Origin: Rummeliibacillus pycnus_B
GTDB lineage: Bacteria; Bacillota; Bacilli; Bacillales_A; Planococcaceae
Assembly: GCF_050459865.1 (NCBI RefSeq)
Contig: NZ_JBCMNM010000022.1
Coordinates: forward strand, 1-64,000
Reading direction: 5' to 3'
DNA: 64,000 nt
Within the stretch, counting starts at the first letter, position 1, and each line of letters opens with the position of its first letter. The notes beneath the pieces were generated by a model. It did no database searches, was not told where the DNA came from, and saw only the letters and a list, made by a program, of their open reading frames with translations. Both the position numbers and the translations under genes were made by a program. Shown here in pieces: positions 34,444 through 44,000 of this stretch.

Positions 34444-35628
34444 ATGCACCCCACAAAATTATCCAAGCGACATTGGTTGCTCATTTTAACACTTACTTTA
34501 TTAACATTTGTTCTCGGGACAAGCGAATTTGTTATTGTCGGAATCTTAACCGATATTTCCTCGAGCCTTCATATAACAAATGCAACAGCCGGCACACTCA
34601 TTTCTGCGTTTGCGATTACTTTTGCCATCGCCACACCACTAGTGATGTCAGCAACAAGTCATTTTCCAAAGCGTAAATGGATGTTGTTTTTGATAGGGTC
34701 TTTCATCGTCCTGAATGCTCTGTGCGTAATTTCGACGAGCTACATCATGCTCCTTGTACTTCGGATGATGACGGCAATAGTAACAGGAGTATTAATCTCC
34801 CTAGCCATGATCGTTGCAAGTGAAACCATGCCGATTGAAAAACGCGGACTTGCTATATCATTTGTTTTTGGTGGTTTCACACTTGCAAATGTCGTTGGAG
34901 TGCCAATTGGTACTGTCATCGCCGATTTATACGGCTGGAATGCCACTTTCATGTTAACTACTTTCCTAGGAGGATTGGCGTTTTTGGCATCCTTTCTCGT
35001 CTTGCCTGATAAGCTCAGCCAAATGCGCAGTTCGATACGGGATCAGTTTTCTTTATTGACCAAGCCAAGAATTTTGATGGCTTTTTTTATTCCTGCTCTC
35101 GGATTTGGCGCAACTTATGTAGTCTTTACGTTCCTTGTTCCTATCTTGAAGGGAATGGAAGTGCCAAATCATTCAATTAGTTTAATCTTGTTTGGTTACG
35201 GATTTATCTCGATTTTCAGCAACATCCTCGCAGGCAAAATTGCCAACCACAACGCAATTGGTCGTCTTAGGTTTGTTTTTCTCGTGCAAGCAGTTGTTCT
35301 GACAAGTTTATTTTGGACTACAAATCATTATATTTTAGGACTTGCAAACATTGGCTTAATGTCGTTAATGTCCATCCTCTTAACAACATCCACTCAGCTT
35401 TATTTAATAGACCTTGCCGGAATTTATCAGCCAAAAGCAACAGGACTTGCTGCTTCGCTTATGCCAGTGGCAAGTAACGTAGGTATCGCTTTTGGTTCTG
35501 CATTAGGCGGAATTGTATATCATCAAGGAAATTTAATGAATGTCACATGGGTCGGTGGAATAGTTGCAATCTGTGCAAGTCTTCTAACTTTCTTTAGTCA
35601 TCTTTTAGACCAAAAACTAAAGAAATAA
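34444..35628 (+). CDS. MFS transporter (DHA1/AraJ-like efflux type)
   Basis: A 394-residue, 12-helix major facilitator. The helix 1 signature is LGTSEFVIVGILTDISSSLHITNATAGTLISAFA and the loop after helix 2 is HFPKRKWML. These are seen in sugar-efflux/AraJ and chloramphenicol-efflux type DHA1 proteins. It probably exports a small drug or sugar. AGAGGT lies upstream of ATG. It stands alone and a strong hairpin ends it. Confidence 0.87.
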   Translation: MHPTKLSKRHWLLILTLTLLTFVLGTSEFVIVGILTDISSSLHITNATAGTLISAFAITFAIATPLVMSATSHFPKRKWMLFLIGSFIVLNALCVISTSYIMLLVLRMMTAIVTGVLISLAMIVASETMPIEKRGLAISFVFGGFTLANVVGVPIGTVIADLYGWNATFMLTTFLGGLAFLASFLVLPDKLSQMRSSIRDQFSLLTKPRILMAFFIPALGFGATYVVFTFLVPILKGMEVPNHSISLILFGYGFISIFSNILAGKIANHNAIGRLRFVFLVQAVVLTSLFWTTNHYILGLANIGLMSLMSILLTTSTQLYLIDLAGIYQPKATGLAASLMPVASNVGIAFGSALGGIVYHQGNLMNVTWVGGIVAICASLLTFFSHLLDQKLKK

Positions 35629-35743
35629 GCTAAGAGGGAAGCAAAAAGTGCACGGCATGCTTCCTATTGTATCTTCAGAAGCACAAAAAACTTACCATGG
35701 CATAATTAATGCGATTAAAGTTAACCCTTTATAAATAATTAAT

Positions 35744-35786
35744 AAAAAAAGTATCAAGAACATTTTGTTGTTCCTTGATACTTTTT
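35744..35786. terminator. Terminator, possibly bidirectional
   Basis: AAAAGTATCAAGAAC pairs with its near-complement around about eight bases, with A and T runs on the two sides. Confidence 0.85.
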
Positions 35787-35861
35787 CAATAAATACTGAC
35801 CATATGCTTATTAATGGTTCAATTTCACTTTTATATTAACATTGAACTCTCTTTTGCATTT

Positions 35862-35879
35862 TTATGATACGGTTCACCG
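35862..35879 (+). repeat. rlmH-3'-end direct repeat, copy 4
   Basis: TTATGATACGGTTCACCG matches the rlmH end. The TTTAC before it is altered to TTT, and the right arm (TCTAAATAAAG) is a degenerate form of the one at 27719. Same orientation as rlmH. Confidence 0.65.
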
Positions 35880-35950
35880 AGTTATATCTAAATAAAGTAA
35901 TAAGTTAGAATAACTCTATCTAACTTACTAAATCCTAACCTTTTACCTAT

Positions 35951-36832
35951 CTATTTTCCAAACCTTTTGCGATATCCGCATTTTCTACATAGTTCTTCCA
36001 CTGCCTCTCTTCGTGAAAAACCATCTACAAGATTTTTTGCTCTATCCATCTCGATAATATCAGAAAATGAATTATCATTAATATTACCGAGGTTGATAAC
36101 TCCCTCACCATCTAGACAACAAGGAATAACAGTTCCGTTTGCTAAAATACCTGCTTGATTTCGCATGCCATAGCAGAAGCCCTTACCATCATCTTCTTCT
36201 TCATGTAACGCAGGCCACTGAAACTCGTAATCTTGATTGATGAAGATGCGATCTGCAATTTTCACGCCGCTTCCTGGTGTGATCTTCTCTTCAATTTTGT
36301 ATGGTAAATCAAATTCCTTCTCAATGATTTCTAACAACTGTCTGTTTCGCTGTATTTCCAGATTCGTCTTATTGTCTTGCGTTAAGTTCCATAGTCTGAG
36401 CGAAACAATCAAATCTGATTGGCTCGTCGCTTCTTTAATAAAAGAAAGTATACTTCTCACATATCCTTCCTTATCTGTAGAGCCTTCATGACCATCAAAA
36501 CTATGAAGCGAAAAATTCATCTGTCTTAGCGCAGGCTTATTTAATAACTTTTCCCTCTTTTTATTAATTAATGTTCCATTGGTTGTGATATTAACTTTAA
36601 ACCCTTTTTCATGACTTAAGTCTAACAATTGGCCAATTTTAGGATGGAGCAGTGGCTCACCTTTTACATGTAAATAAATGTAGTCTGTGTGCGGTTTAAT
36701 TTGGTCTAATCTCTTAGAAAAATCCTCCACAGAAATGAATTGCTTCTGTCGTTCTGTTGGCGGACAAAAGCTGCATGCAAGATTACATACACTCGTAATC
36801 TCTAAGTAAAACTTCTTAAATTTTTTCACCAT
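35951..36832 (-). CDS. Radical SAM protein with C-terminal Cys-rich (SPASM-like) region
   Basis: A 293-residue enzyme. The [4Fe-4S]-SAM motif CNLACSFC is at residues 17-24, then KGEPLLHPK and ITTNGT follow as in peptide-modifying radical SAM enzymes. The C-terminal cysteines (CYGMRNQAGILANGTVIPCCLDGEG... and CRKCG) look like auxiliary cluster ligands. The substrate is unknown; no small precursor peptide was seen beside it. It precedes the convergent MFS/Crp pair in the same repeat-bounded block. Confidence 0.85.
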   Translation of the reverse strand: MVKKFKKFYLEITSVCNLACSFCPPTERQKQFISVEDFSKRLDQIKPHTDYIYLHVKGEPLLHPKIGQLLDLSHEKGFKVNITTNGTLINKKREKLLNKPALRQMNFSLHSFDGHEGSTDKEGYVRSILSFIKEATSQSDLIVSLRLWNLTQDNKTNLEIQRNRQLLEIIEKEFDLPYKIEEKITPGSGVKIADRIFINQDYEFQWPALHEEEDDGKGFCYGMRNQAGILANGTVIPCCLDGEGVINLGNINDNSFSDIIEMDRAKNLVDGFSRREAVEELCRKCGYRKRFGK

Positions 36833-36913
36833 TAATTCCCCACGTTCTCCTTATCGTATTTAAATGAGTTTTTTGCTTCCAATTACATTTTTCACTTCAC
36901 AATATACTTTTAC

Positions 36914-37591
36914 CTAAATATTACTATTCTTCAACATCTCTGCAAGTTCATATAGTGTGGAATGTTGCTGAATGCGATAGTGACGTCCTTCCTTTTGCAA
37001 ATACCCTTTATCACAAAATTGTGCAAGCACATGCAATAAGTGTCGATAGGAGACGCCTAAAAAATCACAAACAGTTACGTGTTTCTCCTTATATACCTCT
37101 TCATCAGCAGTTTGTAAAATAAAATCCGCAAGACGATTTTCAAGCGGGAAGGCGAGACTTTGCGAATACTTCGTAGAAAATTTTGTTGCTTTTAAACTTA
37201 AAAACTTGGTTAGTTCGCGTAGAAATTTCGCATCTTCTAGCATTTGTGCACGACAGCGCTGAAAAGGAAGTGCAAAGCAAATGGTCTTAGTGGATGCTTG
37301 GATCCCTTTTGTATAGTACACCTCATTTATCAATTCCATTTCCCCAATATACTCATTCGTGTTGATAAAATTAATCAGGGAAACCTTTCCATTTTTATGT
37401 GTTACATAAGTTTTTGCTTTTCCCTCAATTAAATAAAATAGAAAATCCGGTCTCATGCCTTCTTGAATAATCCATTCATCGCGTTTATATTCATGTATTT
37501 CTATAAATCCTTCAATAGGAAAGGAAAATAAATGCTCAATGGAATACTCCTTCAAATAGCTTTGTCTTTTCTCATTTTTATAAATTTCCAT
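36914..37591 (-). CDS. Crp/Fnr family transcriptional regulator (YeiL-like)
   Basis: A 225-residue protein. The N-terminal cyclic-nucleotide-binding-type barrel (EYKRDEWIIQEGMRPDFLFYLIEGKAKTYVTHKNGK, then GEMELIN) is followed by a C-terminal helix-turn-helix (VTVCDFLGVSYRHLLHVLAQFCDKGYL). No CxxxC iron-sulphur set is apparent. It is divergent from an MFS gene with a perfect 20-bp palindrome between, which it probably binds. ATG 37591 follows GGGGTGG; the TTG at 37603 lies next to the palindrome and is less likely. Confidence 0.85.
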   Translation of the reverse strand: MEIYKNEKRQSYLKEYSIEHLFSFPIEGFIEIHEYKRDEWIIQEGMRPDFLFYLIEGKAKTYVTHKNGKVSLINFINTNEYIGEMELINEVYYTKGIQASTKTICFALPFQRCRAQMLEDAKFLRELTKFLSLKATKFSTKYSQSLAFPLENRLADFILQTADEEVYKEKHVTVCDFLGVSYRHLLHVLAQFCDKGYLQKEGRHYRIQQHSTLYELAEMLKNSNI

Positions 37592-37603
37592 AATCCACCC
37601 CAA

Positions 37604-37623
37604 AATATGAGATATCTCATATT
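37604..37623. promoter_or_regulatory. Perfect 20-bp palindrome, probable Crp-type operator
   Basis: AATATGAGATATCTCATATT reads identically on both strands. It is 12 bases upstream of the regulator's start and about 50 bases upstream of the divergent MFS gene, a position suited to control of both. Confidence 0.65.
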
Positions 37624-37671
37624 ATTGTACGTATCTCCATGATATCATGCAAACAATGAGGGGGATACAGA

Positions 37672-38874
37672 ATGAACACACAACGCTGGATGAGTAGACA
37701 GTTTTTTAGTTTTTTTATGACATGGGGGATTTTTCTGCCCTATTGGACAGGGTGGATGATTCATACAAAAGGGATTACGGTTCCTCAAGCTAGTTTGATT
37801 ATGAGCCTAGGCCTAGTTGCAAGAGGCCTTTCCACATTATTTGCATTTCCTTATTTATCAGGGAAATTTAGTAGTAAAACCTTATTAAATGGAGCAGGAA
37901 TCGGTACGCTGATTGCTATTCTGTGTTATATTCCGGCAGGTTCCTTTACCAGCTTACTTATAGTCACATTAATATTCCATTTTTTTTATCCAACATTGAT
38001 GCCTGCTTTAGATAGCGCTGCTGGCGTCCTCGTCCAAAGTAACCAATTAAGACATTACGGGAAGAGCCGCTCGTGGGGATCCATTGGGTTTGTCGTGGCA
38101 GGTATGATCTTAACCATCTTTACGGGAGCGTTTGGGGATGAAGTGATTTTATGGGCGCTTTTACTCGGCATATTGGTATTCGTATGTCTTGGTTTTATGC
38201 GTGCACCCGTTGTTTTATCTGAAAAACCGCCAGAGGATCAAACAAAAAAAGGCGGTATGCTGAAATTATTTCGCATCAAACACTTTGGTTTGGTGCTCGT
38301 CATTGTGATTTTACTGCAGGCGGCACACGCTTCTTATTACAATTATGGTTATCTCTTTTTACAAGAAATCCATGCACCCAAATATTTAATAGGTATAATT
38401 ATTAACATTGCCGTAATAGCGGAAATCATTTTTTTCTCAATTGCAGACCGGAGATTTCATAACTTTTCAGTAGGCTCCTTACTTGCACTGGCAGCACTTG
38501 GTTCCTCCGTACGTTGGATATTAGTATTTGCCTTTCCTAATGTAATTGTTTTCTGTATCGCGCAAACCTTGCATGCATGTTCATTTGCTATGGGGCATTA
38601 TGCCTTTATGAAATACCTAATCAAAAACATCCCACATGCGCAGATTCCGAAAGTACAAGGCATGTATTCAGCGCTGGCTCTTAGCTGGAGCACTGCCGTG
38701 TTTACAATTTTCGGTGGCTATTTATACGAAATTGAGCCAAGATATGCCTTTATCGGCATGATTGTTTGTACTATTCCATCAATGCTTCTTGCACTTTTAT
38801 ATAGAAAACTGGAACTTAGAAAGGAAATTCCCCTCAAAAATCAAGGCATCCCTAAAACCCTAACCGAAAAATAG
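37672..38874 (+). CDS. MFS transporter (HcaT/PPP-like)
   Basis: A 400-residue, 12-helix major facilitator beginning MNTQRWMSRQFFSFFMTWGIFLPYWTGWM. It contains SRSWGSIGFVVAGM and ALDSAAGVLVQ, which place it near the phenylpropionate permease/LacY-like (MFS_1_like) branch. It probably imports a small organic acid or nucleoside. It is divergent from the Crp-type regulator, which likely controls it. GAGGGGG lies upstream of ATG; a terminator follows. Confidence 0.83.
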   Translation: MNTQRWMSRQFFSFFMTWGIFLPYWTGWMIHTKGITVPQASLIMSLGLVARGLSTLFAFPYLSGKFSSKTLLNGAGIGTLIAILCYIPAGSFTSLLIVTLIFHFFYPTLMPALDSAAGVLVQSNQLRHYGKSRSWGSIGFVVAGMILTIFTGAFGDEVILWALLLGILVFVCLGFMRAPVVLSEKPPEDQTKKGGMLKLFRIKHFGLVLVIVILLQAAHASYYNYGYLFLQEIHAPKYLIGIIINIAVIAEIIFFSIADRRFHNFSVGSLLALAALGSSVRWILVFAFPNVIVFCIAQTLHACSFAMGHYAFMKYLIKNIPHAQIPKVQGMYSALALSWSTAVFTIFGGYLYEIEPRYAFIGMIVCTIPSMLLALLYRKLELRKEIPLKNQGIPKTLTEK

Positions 38875-38902
38875 AGTTATAAGAAAATACATTATGAAGC
38901 AG

Positions 38903-38937
38903 GCTTATCCAATCTGGATAAGCTTAGTCATTTTTTA
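38903..38937 (+). terminator. Terminator of the MFS gene
   Basis: GCTTATCCA pairs exactly with TGGATAAGC around a three-base loop, followed by TTAGTCATTTTTT. Confidence 0.75.
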
Positions 38938-38960
38938 ATGGGACTTTGCTCCGTATAAGA

Positions 38961-38989
38961 AAACCTCATTTACTTATGATACGGTTCAC
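38961..38989 (+). repeat. rlmH-3'-end direct repeat, copy 3
   Basis: Twenty-nine bases identical to the end of rlmH and its downstream flank at 47551-47579, in the same orientation. It includes AAACCTCATT left of the stop codon, so the match extends beyond the coding part. Confidence 0.85.
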
Positions 38990-39015
38990 TATTTATAAAA
39001 AATCCCCCCTTCTTA

Positions 39016-39044
39016 TTGACAGAAAATTCAAATTTAATTATAAT
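39016..39044 (+). promoter_or_regulatory. Consensus sigma-A promoter of the GntR-hydroxylase operon
   Basis: TTGACA (39016-39021), 17-base spacer, TATAAT (39039-39044): a perfect consensus. Transcription should start near 39051, inside the first operator. Confidence 0.85.
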
Positions 39045-39047
39045 TTT

Positions 39048-39080
39048 TGGTATTACCACTGACTTTAACTTGTATTACCA
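39048..39080 (+). promoter_or_regulatory. Two FadR-family operators
   Basis: TGGTATTACCA (39048-39058) and TTGTATTACCA (39070-39080) both fit the FadR-subfamily GntR consensus TNGTNNNACNA. Their centres are 22 bases apart (two helical turns) and they cover the start site and early leader, implying autorepression. Confidence 0.75.
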
Positions 39081-39101
39081 TAAAACAAAGGGGACGAGGA
39101 T

Positions 39102-39785
39102 TTGAAAGAAAAGGAACGCTCCTCAGATAAAATTGAGAATGAATTAATTAGATCCATATTGGCTGGTGTTTATTCTGTAGGAAGTACTTTACCGCCGGAA
39201 AGAGAGCTTGCAAAAGAATTTGGTGTTGGTCGTCCAACTATTCGGGAGGCACTTCAACGTTTAGGAAGGGGTGGATGGATAACAGGGAGAAAAGGAATGC
39301 CTGCGATTGTTAATGATTATTGGCGCAATGGGAATCTAACGACTCTTGTTAATATTGTTGAGAATCATCATACCATTACAGATGAATTTATCATGTACTT
39401 ATTAGAATTAAGAATTTCTTTGACTCCGACTTATATTCGTGATGCTGTTACGTTTAATCAACCTAAAGTGGTTGCTCTCCTTGCGAATCTAGAACAGCTT
39501 GAAGATAGTGCAGAAAGCTATGCAACATTTGATTGGGATTTGCAAAAAAAGTGTGCTGGTCTTGCTGCCAATCCTATCTTTCTACTCATTTTAAATAGCT
39601 TCGATTCCTTTTATGTAGATATGGCGAAAAGATATTTTTCTGTAAAAGATCATCGTGGGTTGTCCTTCAACTATTACCAGGACTTATTAAATTCTGCATT
39701 AAAGGGAGATGCAATGGAAGCGGAAAAGTTGTCTAAGACAACAATGGTGAAAAGCTTGGCTCTCTGGAAAGATAGAAAAAAATAA
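39102..39785 (+). CDS. FadR-subfamily GntR transcriptional regulator
   Basis: A 227-residue protein. The winged helix is LPPERELAKEFGVGRPTIREALQRLGRGGWI; the C-terminal domain follows E. coli FadR closely in pattern (GMPAIVNDYWRNGNLTTLVNIV..., LLELRISLTPTYIRDAV, WDLQKKCAGLAANPIFLLILN). E. coli FadR senses long-chain acyl-CoA. The neighbour is a fatty-acid hydroxylase, which fits. TTG start with GGGACGAGG upstream. In Bacillus, fatty-acid degradation is instead ruled by a TetR-type FadR, so this may be acquired. Confidence 0.85.
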   Translation: MKEKERSSDKIENELIRSILAGVYSVGSTLPPERELAKEFGVGRPTIREALQRLGRGGWITGRKGMPAIVNDYWRNGNLTTLVNIVENHHTITDEFIMYLLELRISLTPTYIRDAVTFNQPKVVALLANLEQLEDSAESYATFDWDLQKKCAGLAANPIFLLILNSFDSFYVDMAKRYFSVKDHRGLSFNYYQDLLNSALKGDAMEAEKLSKTTMVKSLALWKDRKK

Positions 39786-39806
39786 AGAAAGCTGGAGGCG
39801 TGCTAA

Positions 39807-40424
39807 ATGAGATTGAAATATTTTAAAGAATATTTTTCTTACCCTGATATATTAATTATGAGCTGTCTATTCCTCATTAGCTTTGGATTTATGATTCTAC
39901 ATTTAACCTCTATCGTAATTTGGGGTGCTTTTATTCTGGGAATGATTATGTATTCCTTAGCTGAGTATGTTACACACAGGTTTCTTTTTCATCTGAAACC
40001 ACCAAAGAATGCATTTTTATTAAAAATGCTTAAACGCTTACATTATGACCACCATACAAATCCGAACGAATTACATTTATTATTTTTACCCTTATGGTAT
40101 AGTTTGCCAAACATTGCAATTGTAGCAGCCATTTTTTATTTTCTTTCATCTAGCTTTGTACTTACAAACGCATTCATTGCAGGTATCATGCTCTTTTTAT
40201 TATTTTATGAATGGAAGCATTATATCGCCCATCGCCCTCTTCGGCCAATATCTCCATGGGGGCGTTGGATGAAAAAGGTTCATTTATGGCATCATTTCAA
40301 AAATGAAAATTACTGGTATGGTGTTACGAACCCAGCCTATGATTTTCTCATGGGGACCTTTAAAAACCAAAAAGATGTTGATCAAAGTAAAACGGCTAAA
40401 AATCTAGAGAAACGTTGCGATTAG
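39807..40424 (+). CDS. Fatty acid hydroxylase/sterol desaturase family protein
   Basis: A 205-residue membrane protein with about four transmembrane helices and the di-iron histidine boxes HRFLFH, HYDHH, HYIAHRP and HLWHHF. It should insert oxygen into, or desaturate, a lipid acyl chain or carotenoid. It is 21 bases downstream of the FadR-type regulator and co-transcribed with it. GGAGG lies upstream of ATG. Confidence 0.87.
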   Translation: MRLKYFKEYFSYPDILIMSCLFLISFGFMILHLTSIVIWGAFILGMIMYSLAEYVTHRFLFHLKPPKNAFLLKMLKRLHYDHHTNPNELHLLFLPLWYSLPNIAIVAAIFYFLSSSFVLTNAFIAGIMLFLLFYEWKHYIAHRPLRPISPWGRWMKKVHLWHHFKNENYWYGVTNPAYDFLMGTFKNQKDVDQSKTAKNLEKRCD

Positions 40425-40506
40425 AAAATAGAATTATAAAAAATAACCCATTGTCACTCCCTGAGAAATGTCGAATGAACTTTGTAACTTCAACATAAAT
40501 AATCAT

Positions 40507-40549
40507 AAAAAGCCACAACCCATTCATAAAGAGGGTTTGGCTTTTTTTA
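40507..40549 (+). terminator. Terminator of the GntR-hydroxylase operon
   Basis: AAAAGCCACAACCC pairs with its near-complement around 11 bases, followed by TTTTTTT. Confidence 0.85.
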
Positions 40550-40556
40550 TGGTTTT

Positions 40557-40577
40557 CATTTACTTATGATACGGTTC
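40557..40577 (+). repeat. rlmH-3'-end direct repeat, copy 2
   Basis: CATTTACTTATGATACGGTT matches the rlmH end. It continues with CGCC instead of CACC and with a right arm ATCTTAATGAGGTTTTA shared with the copy at 27719. Confidence 0.75.
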
Positions 40578-40722
40578 GCCGCAGCGCATCTTAATGAGGT
40601 TTTATTTTTATCTTTCATAAAGAAATTCTTAAACTATTAAAAGGTACACCTAAAACATACAACTAAATTTCTGCCCAATGGATCAATAAAAAATCAGAAG
40701 TTGATTTTTTTGATATTTTCCC

Positions 40723-40881
40723 ATGGTTTCCAAACTCTCAAACCTGAAAAATATTACTATTCACTCAGAATTACATCATATTAACCAAATAATGTGTAAC
40801 CCGAACGAAATTAAACAAGTGTTTATTAATATATTTCAAAATGCTATTGAAGTGATTGTACATCGGAAACAACAGCGATAA
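40723..40881 (+). pseudogene. Fragment of a sensor histidine kinase
   Basis: A 52-codon frame (VSKLSNLKNITIHSELHH..., CNPNEIKQVFINIFQNAIEV) reproduces the N-box of a HATPase_c domain, with the D/N-x-x-x-x-KQVFxNxxxNAIE pattern of sporulation-type kinases. Both the phosphoacceptor domain and the rest of the ATP-binding domain are missing, and TAA follows. It is a relic, between the second direct repeat and the surface-protein gene. Confidence 0.6.
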
Positions 40882-41076
40882 GTGAACCTGCATTTTGATG
40901 GCGAATCAATACCCTTTTACTTCCATATTCAAACACCTCATATAAAAACTTATCTCTTTTTTACTTTCAATTAGAAATCAAAATTAAGAGCCAGACGTCT
41001 CAACCGTAGAATACAGTATCATCTATACAGTATTTCGGTATTAGGAGAAATCTGACTCTAATAGGTTATTAAATTG

Positions 41077-44000
41077 TTAATTTAGTACCTTTACAACTGT
41101 TTGACCAATAACTAAGTAACCATTAACGTTACAACGGAACTCTAAAGCTTGCTCACCTGCAGCCCATGTAAAGTTTGATCTTTCAAATTTAAACTGCCCT
41201 TGCTTCGCTTGGTTATAATACCCATTATTACTACTTAATGCTTTAACCCCGTTTAACTGGGCAGTATCCAAATCAAATTGGTTAGCTTGGAACCCTTCAG
41301 GCAAATCTACACGAAGTGTAAATACTCCTGTATTTGGTTTAATTACGTTTGGAGTTACTTCAATAGAAGCTGGAATGAAAACAGTAAATGTCTTTTTCAT
41401 AATTTGAAGATTTCCAGCATAGTCGGTTGCAAAAATCGTAACAGTGTATTCTCCTGGCTTATTTAAGATGATTTGATTTAAGCTATTCACAACTTTTCCC
41501 AAAGGATCATTAGGAGCAGTGAATAGTACCTTTTCAATTGCTACCCCAGATAAATAATCCTGTGTTTCATAATCTAACTGGAATGTACTTCCCAATTTAT
41601 AATAGTCATTAAAATTGGTAGTGATTACTGGTGCTGTCTTATCCACCTTTACTTCCACTTTCTTAACATCTTCTTTATTGCCTGCTTTGTCAATTGAGTA
41701 GAATGAAACCTCGTTGATCCCCTCTCTTTCAACTGTGAAGGAGGTTCCCTCCACATAATCCGAGCCATTAATGGAGTAATAGGTTTTCGCTATTCCGCTC
41801 TCACTGTCAGTTGCTGATAAATTCACTTTTACGTTTTTATTAACCCATTCAGTTGGTGCATCTGCCTTTGTTTCTGGTGCTGTTTTGTCCACTTTCACTT
41901 CGACTGTTTTGACATCTTCTTTATTGCCTGCTTTGTCAATTGAGTAGAATGAAACATTGTTGATTTCCTCTTGCTCAACCGTGAAGGAGGTTCCTTCCAC
42001 ATAACCAGAGCCATTAATGGAGTAATAGGTTTTCGCTACTCCGCTCTCACTGTCAGTTGCTAATAAATTCACTTTTACGTTTTTATTAACCCATTCAGTT
42101 GGTACATCTGCCTTTGTTTCTGGTGCTGTTTTGTCCACTTTTACTTCGACTGTTTTGACATCTTCTTTATTGCCTGCTTTGTCAATTGAGTAGAATGAAA
42201 CCTCGTTGATCCCCTCTTGCTCAACCGTGAAGGAGGTTCCTTCAACATAATCAGAGCCATTGATCGAGTAATAGGTTTTTGCTACACCTGATTCATTATC
42301 CGTTGCCGTTAATTTTACCGTCTGGCTTTCCTTTGTCCAATTAGATGCGGCATCTGCTGTTGTTACAGGTGGTAACGTATCTGTAATTAACTTGGCGATA
42401 ACAGAATTAGATGGACCAGATTCCCCAAATGAATTACTAGAAGAAGTAACGTAATACTCATGATTTTTATATGAAAGATTGGATAAAGTATACGAAAGAT
42501 TGTTTATATTATTTGCAAGCAACACCGGTATACCATCCACTAACTCGTAGATATTATATCCATTTGCATATGTGACAAAATTCCAGGATATCACCGCACT
42601 AGCTGGACCAGTGACCCTCAAAGTTGCAATAGGTGCCTGCATGTCTGGGTAAATAATATTTTCAGATACTAGATTAGACAAACCTGACTCTCCAAATCGA
42701 GTGCTATAAGCCGTGACTTGATACAAATGGGGCTCTTCAGATAAGTTGTAGGCAGTGTAGCTAGAAGAGGTCCCCTTATAAAGTAAAACCTTCGTATCCC
42801 CTTTTAATTCATATAAGTGATATTCATTTGCCCATGAAACTGAATTCCATGAAAAGGTTACGTTATTTGCATTAAAAATCGTTCCCTGAAGTGCTGGTGC
42901 TTGAACAATTGGCCAATCTAAATTGAAACTTACCGTTCCGCCTATTGGGGATTCACCAAAACGGCTGCTATAGGAATGGACCACATAGATATAATTGCCT
43001 TCTGGCATATTAGTAAAGGTGGTTGATGTTCCTGTCACTGTTTTCTTCAATACCTCTTGCCCGTCTATAATTTGATAGATATTGTATCCTGTTGCATATG
43101 AAGTAGCATTCCATTTTAAGGTGATATCATTTCCATTTACAATAGAGTATGTTGCAACTGGCGCCTGCATAATTGGAAATACTAGGGTAAATGAAACATC
43201 ACTGCCATTTTCCGACTCTCCAAAACGACTGCTGTAGGAATGCACTTCATATTGGTAATCACCTTCAGGCATGTTTGCAAGAGTTAAAGAAGTGCCTGTA
43301 ACCGTTTTTATTAAGAGTAGTTGCCCATCAATTCTTTGGTAAATATTATAGGCTGTTGCATACGTGGCTGACGGCCAGCTTAAAACAATATCATTTCCAT
43401 TTGTAATATTTTTTGTAAGACTTAAAGGTGCCTGCATTGTTGAAAAAACGATTGAAAGTGAAACAACACTGCCATTAGTAGTTTCCCCAAAACGATCACT
43501 GATGGTATGAACTTCATAGGTGTAATCACCTTCTGGCATGTTTACAAGAGTAGTAGAAGTTCCTGTAACCGTTTTTAGGTATTTTAATTGCCCATCTACA
43601 TTTTGATAAATACTATACGACGTTCCATAGGTAGCAGCATTCCACTTCAAAGTAATATCATTTCCGTTCGCAATGCTATAAGTCAAATTGTTTGGTGCTT
43701 GAACTTTTGGAAAAGTAATCGTGAAACTTGCACTGCTTCCTCGCTCTGATTCACCAAAACGACTGCTGTAGGAATGGACCACATACGTGTGGGTTCCTTC
43801 AGTAACCTTTGAAAAAGTCGTATAAGCAGTTGTTACCGTTCTTTGAAATACTTCCTGACCATCAATGATTTCATAAACTTTATAGCTTGTTGCATACGGA
43901 ACAGAATCCCATTTCAAAGCAATATCACTTATATTTGGAGTAGTTCCAGAAAGGTTCGTTGGTGCAGTCATAGTAGGCCAAGCTAATGTGAATTGTGCTT

